From positions 444,001 to 508,000 of the forward strand of contig CM065300.1 of the NCBI GenBank assembly GCA_032871835.1: a stretch of DNA of 64,000 bases, written 5' to 3'. The stretch is from Dipteronia dyeriana (Eukaryota > Streptophyta > Magnoliopsida > Sapindales > Sapindaceae). The translations under genes and the position numbers were made by a program. This document shows positions 34,915-45,440 of this stretch, piece after piece. The notes under the pieces are model-generated. The model did not search any database. It saw only the letters and a list, made by a program, of their open reading frames with translations, and was not told the origin of the DNA. The first letter of the stretch is position 1; each line of letters begins with the position of its first letter.

Positions 34915-35460
34915 TGACATTTTTATAATTAAAAAATGAGTATTTATTGATGTGCAAATTTGATATATGCTAGAATTTGGTACACAATCTAGCATATGCC
35001 AAATTTAGTACAATATTTGGTACTGCATTGGAGGAAGATTTTTACACTCTATACTAAATTTTAGCATTAAAACACTAATTTGGCACATAATTGGAAATGC
35101 TCTAACCACTATAAAAAAATATCATAGTTTGCAAAAAACATATAATTGTCTCAAAAATTCTACATACGTATAAAAAGTATATTCTAATAAGTTCTATATA
35201 TAAAAAAGGTTTAAATCGTATTTGACAATGAAATATATAGTTTTTTTAGTATTCGTTTAAATTTCTCGTAATAACCACTATAAAAAATCACATTTAGCAA
35301 AAAAGATTTAACTGTTTCAAAATTCATATATAGATACGAACAAGTATTTTAAGATGTTCTATATAATTTTTTTTTGTAAGAAATTGTATTTTACAATAAA
35401 ATACATTTTTTTTTAGATTTCCTTCACAATTTCTTACTAACCACTGCAAAAAATTCACGG
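34239..35460 (-). repeat. ~165-bp tandem repeat, array 2, right part
   Basis: Continuation of array 2 after element C, with the same units and orientation (e.g. AAAATCGTATTTTATAATAA, CGATTTTTTAGTTTTTGTTC, CTTTACTAACCGTTATAAAA). It is itself interrupted by a 490-bp MITE at 34613-35102 and ends where duplicated segment copy 2 begins. Confidence 0.82.
34613..35102. mobile_element. PIF/Harbinger-like MITE, 490 bp
   Basis: Interrupts a unit of the tandem repeat; flanked by TAA on both sides (34610-34612, 35103-35105), the 3-bp target preference of PIF/Harbinger elements. Inverted ends of ~19 bp: left GACTATCTCCAATACATGTG, right (reverse complement) GAGCATTTCCAATTATGTG. Internal inverted blocks (TACTAAAC..., TTTAGTATAG...) follow. 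An (AT)n run lies at 34876-34909. No ORF. Confidence 0.72.
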
Positions 35461-35464
35461 TTTG

Positions 35465-36300
35465 CATTTTGAAATTTTGATAAAATTTTAATATAAAAAA
35501 TTAAATAAACCTTTTTAAGAGACCCTACAATAAAGGGTGGCTTTGTCATTGTAATTGAGGTATGTGAATACATGTGTTTATCCATCATGAATCTTAATTA
35601 AGAAAACAAAGTTTAATTACTAATTTGGAATCGGATTATGAAGGCATATAATACAAGATCAGTTAACGTACTATAAATATATTCATGTGTGTACTAAAGA
35701 TTACGTTTGGCGTAATATTTACTTTAAATGTAAGACAAATGATATAAGAAAAAATATATTATTGGACCAATCTCGTTTTGTTTTCATAACAAATGTATCT
35801 TCACAACTTTTATTTCTCAATATAGATAGATTTGATGAAACATACATTCTACTTGGCAATTTTGTTTCAATAGGGAAGTAGATATTGCCCTATTTAATCT
35901 CCTAATTAACCAATGCATTTTTTTTGTTTTGCTTATTGATTACCTTAACTTAAAATGGTAATGATATATGGTATATAGTATATCAGTATATGGATGATCT
36001 AACAAATCAGTTTCTTCACGTAAATATTTATATTTATATTATTACAATGTAAGATATACATAAATGTGTTTCATCATTTATATATAGAAATTTCCTTTCT
36101 AATTTTTCCATTACTTTACAAGTCATGATTTGATGCATATGTTTACATAATTACATTTCACCGATCTAAAAAAAAACCTTGTTTATGTACACGTAAATAT
36201 CTTTCTAAACATGGGTTTGTAGATTACATGTGTTTGGCTGATGTGTAAAAAAATTGTGTTTGTTTAATAAAGACAACCTTATGACTTGGTTGAGGTTTTT
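35465..36300 (+). repeat. Dispersed duplicated segment, copy 2
   Basis: Uninterrupted partner of 28190-30340 in the same orientation (see copy 1 for shared landmarks). It serves as the empty-site reference for the insertion at 29275-29960. Confidence 0.75.
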
Positions 36301-36589
36301 AAAAAATCTCTATTTGGGAGTTTAGTTTATTACCACTTTATCACAAAACAACATAAAACACCTCTATCTCAATTAACCATAATAGTGTCACGTCAGCAAA
36401 TACTGCCACATCAGTAAACTACTGTCGTGATAGCATTATATGGAGAATAGGCCTCCGAGGCTTCAATTGACTAGGATTAGTTTGTATTTTATTATAAACA
36501 TTACACTAATCAAAGAGAGGTGGGCCACAACGCAACTGAAGAAGAACACAGCGTGATCTGTGTTTCGTCTTTTCAGTGATCAGAGGAAA
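36301..36589. other. Spacer before the poly-C tract
   Basis: AT-rich spacer with CACGTCAGCA and CACATCAGTA motifs near 36390-36412. No gene. Confidence 0.3.
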
Positions 36590-36617
36590 CCCCCCCCCCC
36601 CCCCCCCCCCCCCCCCC
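36590..36617 (+). repeat. 28-base poly-C homopolymer followed by a TC tract
   Basis: Twenty-eight consecutive C, then TTCTCTCTCTCTCTC up to ~36645, directly before the pseudogene start. Poly-C of this length is unusual in plant nuclear DNA; the complementary strand could form G-quadruplex. The exact length may be affected by sequencing error. Confidence 0.9.
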
Positions 36618-36651
36618 TTCTCTCTCTCTCTCCCTCTCCCTCTCTGCTGCG

Positions 36652-39485
36652 ATGTTTCCTAACTCACATTCTCACTTTGAGGGGATGCCACGTTTTAAGG
36701 CCCGTGCAGCTGTGATCGAAGCCTTACAGAAGAAGGTAAATAGTCAATTAGTTACTGCTGCTTCATTTGTTGTACCCTGTTCATATATTTTTATAGGTTA
36801 CCATTAATCTCCTAACTACTCTTTCTTACATCAGGGATTGCATAGAGGTGCTCGGAACTATCGAATGCGCCTTCCCCTTTGTTCAAGAAGCAAAGACGTA
36901 GTGGAGAAAATGATAAAGCCCCAATGGTATGTTAACTGCGAAAGTATGGGAATGGAAGCCCTTAATGCGGCTATGGATGGCAAGCTCGAGGTCATCCCGA
37001 AACAATATGCTGCTGAATGGAGAAGGTAGTCTGATGCCATTGCCATTTCCACATGTTTATTCTTTTTCTTTTTTTCATTTATCTGGAATACTAGCCTCAG
37101 ATGCCATGCAGTGTGTCAGCAGTTTGATTGAAAAATCCTAGTGTCAGCAATCTATCAAAACTCTTTTAATAGAAAGGAAGAAAGAGGGAAGGAAGGAGGT
37201 GGAGGAAGACCACATTGAATGAATGATGGGCTTCATTAGTTTGGAGTTTAATGAAAAATTTTCTGTGATCTGTCTGACAATGTGGCTATCTACTGTGTGC
37301 CTATAATTTCTGCTATATGATTTGCTTTCTTATAATATAATGTTTTGTATTGATATGGTTGCATCATTAGTAGTATTGATTCTTAGTTTTAACATGACAG
37401 ATGGCTTGAGAGCATACATGACTGGTGTATCTCAAGGCAGCTCTGGTGGGGTCATCGTATACCTGCATGGTATGTTACACTGGAAGATGATGAATTGAAA
37501 AAACTTGGGTCGTACAATGACCACTGGATAGTTGCTAGAGATGAAAAGAGGCTCTTGCTGAGGCTACCAAAAGATTTGTTGGGAATAAATTTGAGATGTG
37601 CCAAGATCCCGACGTGCTTGACACGTGGTTTTCTTCTAACCTCTTTCCATTATCAGTCTTGGGATTGCCAGACGAGACAGATGATTCAAAGGCATTTTAT
37701 CCAACTTCCGTTCTTGAAACTGGGCATGACATTCTGTTTTTCTGGGTTGCTCGGATGGTGATGTTAGGAAGTAAACTAGGATGCCCACATACCGTTTAAG
37801 AAGGTAAGTAAATCTCATCCGCACGTATTATTTTTATGTTTTTTCTGTGTCAACTCTACACAGAGGAAAATAAAAGTTTATATTCTTCTTGATGTTTCTG
37901 TTATGATGTGTGAAAGTATGTCCATTAATGTCATTCATACCTTGTAGGTTTATCTGCACCCAATGATTTGTGATGCTCACGGCCATAAGATGTCAAAATC
38001 TTTGGGAAATATAATCGACCCCATTGAAATTATAAATGGGATATCCCTTGATAGTCTTCACAACAGACTGGAGGAGGGTAATTTGGATCCTAAAGAGCTG
38101 GATGTTGCGAAAGCAGGGCTGATTATAAATTTCCCCCACGGCATCGCTGAGTGTGGTGCAGATGCTCTCCGATTTGCACTCATTTCATACACGACTCAGG
38201 TGCATGTTTCTACCTCTCCGATGTATTCTTGATTTCAGCCACAGATTACTGGGAAACTTTCTGTCTTTCATTCAATTAAGTGACTGCGTGTGTTTTAATT
38301 AATTTCTGTTTCATCGTCTTCTCTTTTTCACTCCGGTAAAATAAATTTGGATATCCAAAGAGTTTTTGGATATCGTCAATGGTGCAACAAACTTTGGAAT
38401 GCCGTTCGATTTGCTATGGGCAAAATGGGGAAGATTATGTCCCTCCAAATAAATATACACCCGGAAAATACTTGCTTTAGTTGCAAGTGGATTCTCTCGG
38501 TGCTGAACAAGGCCATATCCAAAACTGTGGCATCATTAAATTCATACGAGTTCTGAGATGCAGCCAGCACAGTGTATTCGTGGTGGCAGTATCAGTTTTG
38601 TGATGTTTTTATTGAAGCAATTAAACCTTACTTTGCTGCTGGTGATGATCCTGCATTTGCATCTGAGAGGAGTTCTGCACGGGATGCTCTTTGGGTTTGC
38701 TTGGAAACTGGCTTGCGGTTGCTTCATCCATTCATGCCGTTTGTTACTGAAGAGTTGTGGCAGGATGTACAAGAAAAGAATCGATAATGTTATGCGAGTA
38801 CCCACCATCTGTTGAGGTAAGTGATTAAAAGAGAATATATAAGGTGGGACTACTGTTTTACACAATTTGACTCTTGACAGGGATGGACAAATGAAAGGGC
38901 TGAATATGAAATGGATCTTGTTGAGTCCACTGTCAAATGTATTAGGTCACTGAGGGCAGAGGTGGTTGGCAAGTCAACAAAAGGAAGGTAAATCATCGAT
39001 GATTTTCGGGCAAGTAAGCATAGTCTGGTGTTTTCTTATCCATCTGAAATGTTTTGTTTTTTGTCTTCGTTCAGGGTACCAGCTTTTGCAATCTGCACAG
39101 ATGAAGTGGCAGAAATGGGAGATCATGTCTCTTGCCTCTTTATCATCATTAAATGTTTTCTTGAGTGGAACAAATGGGGCTCCTGCTGGATGTCAACCTT
39201 ATAATTTATCCGAAGGTGGTTCAAGGGAGTCGTTGATGCAGAAGCAGAGCGAGAAAAGTTGAGATACAAAAGCAAGTGTATGTGTACATGCACAGAACCT
39301 GTTTAAATGCCTGCTTATTTGTAATTATTTGGGTGCCTTCGTATCTAATCTTTTGATGCTACTACTTAACAGGCAACATGAGAAGCTGACGAAGATAATG
39401 AGCTCGAGTGGTTATCAAGAAAAGGTTCCATGTCGCAGAGCTGGCGAAGCTTGAGCAAGATTTGCGGAATTTGAAATGTAGATAG
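36652..39485 (+). pseudogene. 5'-truncated, intron-containing valyl-tRNA synthetase pseudogene
   Basis: Exon-like blocks match the second half of cytosolic/organellar ValRS: GMPRFKARAAVIEALQKK (36652-36735), PQWYVNCESMGMEALNAA and [21 protein letters not shown] (36835-37025, 37401 on), [11 protein letters not shown] and [18 protein letters not shown], the class-I KMSKS signature (HKMSKSLGN, 37948-38199), GYRQWCNKLWNAVRFAM, and anticodon-binding-domain pieces (LETGLRLLHPFMPFVTEELW; GWTNERAEYEMD). Lesions: a probable one-base deletion near 37545, a further frame break near 37785, TGA at 38554-38556 where a Ser codon (TCA) is expected, and another break near 38785. The Rossmann HIGH half is absent. 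Introns with GT-AG borders are retained, so it arose by DNA duplication, not retroposition. No functional product is expected. Confidence 0.9.
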
Positions 39486-40514
39486 TGGTAGCACATATTG
39501 CCGTATACGATATTAGTAGTATAATAGGTCTTTACAAATGTTGTCATATAGGTAGTAGTAGGATTAGATAGTGGTGACAACAAATTGTCCGTGTCTAATG
39601 TGGTTACAGACTTGCAGTTTCACATTCCTCTATATCACATTATCCACATTTGATGCTTAATCAACTTTTGTTGGGTTCTATATGTACCCAACGTTAATTA
39701 ATTAATTAATTAATAAAACAATATTACCTAGTACCTACTATAAGAAACAAATTTAGTTTGTGGGACAGTCTACTTTCACATCCCATCATCGCCTTTGACA
39801 CCACATACTCAATATTCCTCACCATCACATTTCTCACTTTATTTTTGTAAATTCAAAGTTTGTTTGAATTGAATCAATTGAATCATTATTTTCATAATCT
39901 ATAATCTAAACGTCATTTAACACAAAGACAATGACAATGATTCATAGTTAAATCTTTCTTTCTACTACCTAATACATGTTAATTTTATTCTCATTCCAAA
40001 GCATATGAAAAGGTAAATTGTGTACATGTTAAGCACACGGGATTATTGGGACCTCATTCTCTTTTTTGCCAAACACTGCCGTTTTGATTTTGTGTTTATT
40101 ATTCTTCTTAATCTATATTTTTTTTTTAAATAATTATTTGTTTAATAAAAAATAAACTAACAACAATAACAATAATAATTAGATATATTACCAGACAGCG
40201 ATTCTCTCTCTGTCTTTCTTTCTCTTCATTACACGCCTACTCTCTTTTTTTATTTCAATGTCGTCGAAAAATATGAATTTTTGTCTGAATTACCCCCGAA
40301 TCTCTCTATTTTAATTTTATTTTTCCTATTTTTGTAACCAATTTTTTGTTTGTTTTTTTTTAAATCGCACCTTGGGTGGGTTAGGGTTTCGATTTCTCGT
40401 CTTTTTTTTTTCTCTCCTCAAATCTCCCAACTGACCGGGATCGACCTGATTTGAATGCGCTCTGGTTATTGAATCGCCGGGGGGATTTTGTACGATTTTC
40501 CGGCGACGTAAAAC
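39486..40514. other. Spacer and NPSN13 promoter/5' leader
   Basis: AT-rich spacer with a short ATTA tandem repeat (39697-39712). The NPSN13 leader probably begins near 40200 (CTCTCTCTGTCTTTCTTTCTC pyrimidine stretch) and runs to the ATG at 40515. No other gene. Confidence 0.45.
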
Positions 40515-43500
40515 ATGGCTTCTGATTTGCAGATGAGTCCTCAGTTGGAGCAGATCCACGGCGAGATTCGCGACAATTTCCGAGCTCTCGCGTAAGTCAA
40601 AATTCTCTCTTTTTTTTTCCTTGAAAAAATAAACTTTCTTTTTGATTGAATGATTAGGGTTTTATAGGTTCTGGATATAGCATTGGTGTTACTTTGGGAG
40701 ATCAGTGAAAATACGTCGTGTTTGGATGTTTATGTTTCATTCTGTTCTTTTTTTTGGTATGTTTTAAATAGTTGGGTTGATAATACATTGTGAGCTTAGA
40801 AAGGTTGTATATTGGTAATGCGTTTTTTTATCTAACTAGTAATTCCATCATGTTGCGGTAATGAATTGATGTTTATCTGATGTGAAGTGGTTATGTTGTA
40901 ATCATGTTGTGAATGGGAATGTTGTTGAAGAAGTGGAATCAAAGATGTGAAAGCTCAGTTTCAGTTCAGGAAGATCAAAGTTGAAATGGTTTCGGTTAGG
41001 CTTGAGATGTTTTGGAGTTGCAAGAGTTAAAGTTGGTATCTTTTGGAAGTCTGGCTTCCTTCTTCTTAAGGTTCTGTACCTTTCATGAGTTTGCTTCTAA
41101 GTTTTCAACTCCCTTCCTAGTTGGAACTGATTATGTTATGATCATATTACGAATGGGAAAGTTGGTGAAGACGCAAAACTGAAGATGTGAAAGCTAAGTT
41201 TTAGTTTAGGAAGATAGAGGGTGGTGAAATGTATCGGTATCAGTTGGGTTTGAGATATTTCAGAGCTGAAAGAATTGAAAGTTAGTTTCTTTCTGAAGCG
41301 TGGTTTGTTTGTGTTAGGGTTTTGTAAGTTTTAGGAGTTTGAATTTCATTTTGGACTCCCTTCCTAATTGGAACAGATTGTGTGAAATGTTTTATGATCA
41401 TATTGTGAGTGGGAAAGCTGGTGAAGAAGCAAAACTGAAGATGTGAAAGCTAAGTTTTAGTTTAGGAAGATTGAAGGTGAAAAGTTTTGGTACCAGACTA
41501 CCAGTTGGGTTCGGAGTTGGGAGAGTTAAAAGTTAGTATCTTTCAGAAGTGTGGTATGTTCATGTTTGGGTTTTGTAAGTCGTTTGAGTTTGCATGACAT
41601 TTTTTCAACTCTGTTTCTACTTGTCACAAATAGGTTGGTGTTTGTGTTGGTTTTCTGTTATGTGTTTTCGCTTTGTAAGTCAATACATTGATTCATTTGT
41701 TGCTAGAATGATGTATTTTGTTTACAATTACTTTTCTCTTTTTTGAATTCAGAAATGGCTTCCAGAGGCTGGATAAGATGAAAGATTCCAACAGACAAAG
41801 TAAACAGCTGGAAGAACTTACTGGGAAGATGAGGGAGTGTAAAAGGTTTGCTACAGCTATTGCATTTTTTTTTTCACATTTGATTGTGCTTCAAGTGTTT
41901 AATGTCAAACTATTTACTTTATCTCATTGTATATTTATGTTAGGAACCAAATAAATCTAACTTCAGCAAAAAGTGTGAATGTTCCCTCATACGAATTATG
42001 CTTCTATGTTCAAATCATTACGATTTTAAGTCCAAAAAACAAAACAACAACATTAAAATAAAATAACATACATTCCTTTTTTTGAGATCTCTCTTGTTGG
42101 TGCCTTTCTGTTACTTATCTATTATATAATCTTATGTTCAGTGGAATGTTGCAGATTAATTAAAGATTTGGATCGTGAAATTAAAGATGAGGAAGCCCGA
42201 AATCCTCCTGAAGTCAATAAACGACTAAATGACGAGAAACAATCGATGGTCAGTTCCTTAAACTCCCACTTATTGTATGAATCTACATGGAAATTGATGT
42301 AGAACTAACAGAAGTAAAATTCTTGTAGCTTTTAGGTTTCACTTACAATGGTGGATATTTATCATGTTAGTCTAACATCTGCTTTCTGTTGTATTTTTGT
42401 ATTTCTGCAGATCAAAGAGTTGAATTCCTATGTGGCATTGAGAAAAACGTAAGTACATCCTGCTATTAACGGTGGCTGGTTTATAAAATATTATGTAGAC
42501 AAGTGAGGCTCTCAGTTGTATTTGACCCTTATATTGATAGTGAGAGTCCAGCGTACAAAGTCTTCCTAAGTCTGAATGATAATGATCTGTTTCCAATTAT
42601 TAAAAATCTAGACAGGAGAGAGCTGTCATGTTGTTTAGTGGTACTATATAGCTTTGGGCCTATGGGTTATAAGGTGGTACACATTTTCTAACTCTTCGAT
42701 CTGGTAAATTTGCAGGTATATGAATAGCCTCGGAAATAAGAAGGTTGAACTCTTTGATATGGGAGGAGCTAGTGAACCTACTGCTGATGAAAATGTTCAA
42801 ATGGCATCCGGTAAGATTAATTTTTCATAATATGATTTTAAGTAACACCATGCACTGTGACCTAACTGTCTCTTGAAACTTCTTGGTAGTAAATCTTACT
42901 GATTCCTATGAAGTGCAATGGTTTCACAGGATTAGGGAGTGAATTGGAAATAATGCTTTTGTTTTTTGTATGTTACTCCATATAAACCATTCTGTCTAGC
43001 AATCATAATAATATATGAATGTACATTAATATCCATACAAATGATAGTTGCACTTGATAGTCAAGCTTTTGCAAAAACCAAAATCTGGATGGTTGAGTTT
43101 GAAGATGAAATGGAATTGTTTGATAATTTTATTACTTAGCTTTTCCTGCCCCTTCTATGTTACATTGGCTTTTGATGTATTCCATAGTCATAGTGTAGCC
43201 TGTTGGCCACATCAAAATATGTTAAAATTGGTGTATGCATTACAAGATTGTCAAATTCAAAATATAAATAGTTATGTGCTTTACGAAATTAGCATAAGTT
43301 TTCCCTAACTTTTAACAAATGAATAATAATATGAACATCAATTTGTTTTTATAAAAATGTGATAATGTATATGTTTCTCTACTCGTCTTTAATGTCTGAT
43401 TTAATAGTAGAATATTTTGCTTCATTCTCCCATTGACTTGTCTTGCCCTCTAGCTATGTCGAATCAAGAACTAATTCATGCTGGGAACAAAACAATGGAT

Positions 43501-44413
43501 GAGACTGATCAGGCTATTGAACGTTCCAAAATGGTAATCATCTAATGGACATGTTTTGTTCAATCTTTCCTATTTACTGTCTTTTTTCTAACTTTGAGAT
43601 TGATTATAGGTTGTAGAACAAACAATTGAAGTGGGAACACAAACTGCTGGTACTTTAAAGGGTCAAGTAAGTACAAGTCACTAGTCATTTATGTAATATT
43701 CCTTCTCATGAGTGTAGCCTACTATATGCTGATCCAAAATTCTGCAGACTGATCAAATGGGCCGCATTGTCAATGAGCTGGATACAATTCAGTTCTCAAT
43801 TAAGAAGGCCTCTCAGTTAGTGAAGGAGATTGGAAGACAGGTTTTAGTTGATTGTTTGCCCATTTAATATAACTTCCGTTCATGTGCATCCGTGTTTCAC
43901 TCAAACTAAATGTCTGTCTCTTTCACCAGGTGGCTACAGACAAATGCATCATGCTATTCCTATTTCTAATCGTCTGTGGTGTAATAGCCATTATAGTTGT
44001 GAAGGTATTTTCTTCAGTTCATTCATATACTGTGAAAAAACAATAATCAGATATTGGTTTCACAAAGATCTTTAAGAGATTTTGCTTGCATCAAAATGTT
44101 GAACAACTTTTGATCCTTTTGGGAAACAAAATATGTGGACTTCAATGGAATTTTCAAACATAAAACCGTAGGACTGGCATAAACCTATGCCAAGCCTAAC
44201 TCGATCTATATACATCAACTGTGTATGCATAAGTCCGTGCACACAGACTTTGACACGTTTGGACATGGCACAATGTAACATTCTTCATTGATGTTTGTAA
44301 ACTTTCAGATTGTCAACCCCAGCAACAAAAGCATCAGGGACATTCCCGGATTGGCACCTCCAGCACCTGCTAGGAGACTGCTATCAATTCCTGAGGGCCA
44401 CGGAACATTTTGA
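40515..44413 (+). CDS. NPSN13: Novel plant SNARE 13-like Qb-SNARE
   Basis: Plant-specific membrane-fusion SNARE acting at the plasma membrane and cell plate with syntaxins such as KNOLLE in Arabidopsis. Ten exons join in frame: 40515-40591, 41753-41845, 42155-42248, 42411-42448, 42716-42810, 43454-43533, 43610-43666, 43748-43840, 43930-44004, 44309-44413; 268 residues. N-terminal helical region MASDLQMSPQLEQIHGEI ... RQSKQLEELTGKMRECK; SNARE helix ~150-209 with GRIVNELDTIQFSIKKASQL; C-terminal anchor CIMLFLFLIVCGVIAIIVVK (~215-234) and a short tail IRDIPGLAPPAPARRLL. Start and tail resemble NPSN13 more than NPSN11/12. It is convergent with the translocator gene, as I recall for the Arabidopsis At3g17440/At3g17430 pair. 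Confidence 0.95.
40905..41635 (+). repeat. Threefold ~250-bp tandem repeat in NPSN13 intron 1
   Basis: Three diverged consecutive units start near 40905, 41142 and 41399. Shared blocks: GAATGGGAA.GTTG.TGAAGA, AAGATGTGAAAGCTMAGTTT, TTTAGGAAGAT.GA.G, GAGTT/GAAAGTTAGT.TCTTT, GTTTGGGTTTTGTAAGT and CAACTCCCTTCCTA.TTGGAAC. This explains most of the 1.16-kb first intron. Confidence 0.82.
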
Positions 44414-45440
44414 GTAGATTCATTATCATATCATACTAGGAAAGAGTATCCCCACCCAGTTTTCATGATGTATATCCTTGTTTATGACAGGAAAGGGTGG
44501 AGAGACTGCTGTTTGTGGGCATCTGCTGTGTTTTTCGTTTCTTTTCCATTTAACATATTCTTCTGAGATGTGCATATCGTGTTTGTGATAATTCCCTTTG
44601 TAAATCATACGCGCGAGAGTCTTTTGCATTGTTTTTGAATGCTGTGTTGTGGTTCTTTCTGTAGACTTTCCAAGTATGTTGTAGTGATAGAGAGAGAGAG
44701 AGAGAGAGAGAATAATATACTCTGATGTGTAATTTGTATTCCATTATTTGTACAAGTCATTCCAAGAGATGTATCCATTTTAATATATATATATGTTTGT
44801 ATGCACTTGACAACCATCATCAATCATCTTAACTAGTGGCCACAAGGGTGATTTGTGTAATGAAATTACTCTGCTCTTTAACCTTCCAGGTTGTAAATCA
44901 TAAAATGATGAAATAATGATACAACAACAGTAGTTGCATTCCATATTTACTTTCACATCATTTGAAATGATCCTGACAAGCGTCAAAGATTTCTAGACAG
45001 TTAAATAATTACTAGCATCAAAACAAATGAATTGACATGATATTATAACATAGAAAGATCAATGAATACAATAATACCTCAACAGAATTACCAGAAGTAC
45101 GCAAACTGCTGTAGACAAATTCTAGCTTAAAAGAGTTGGTCACTATCAATATTAATTTTCATAAGACAAAAAATGTCCAAAATCAATGGCCATGATTATA
45201 TAATAATGGGGAGCTTATGCTTATTCACCCAGTTATGGATTCTATGCTACCGTTGATCGATCCTACCACCAAATTCATCCCATTCACCTCAAAACCTCAA
45301 CATCCATTCATTAATCGAAAAGAATTTACGAGGATATGGTATGCTCATCAATTTCAGTCCTCGTTCCATTTTCCTCTCCCTAATAGAAACTTTAACTTCA
45401 ATCTATATACTTGACTCGCCGATCATGCAGACCAAGGTTG
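44414..45440. other. Convergent 3' spacer between NPSN13 and translocator
   Basis: Holds both 3'UTRs. An (AG)n tract of about 12 repeats lies at 44688-44711, probably in the NPSN13 3'UTR, followed by TTTTAATATATATATATG near 44778. Nothing else recognised. Confidence 0.5.
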
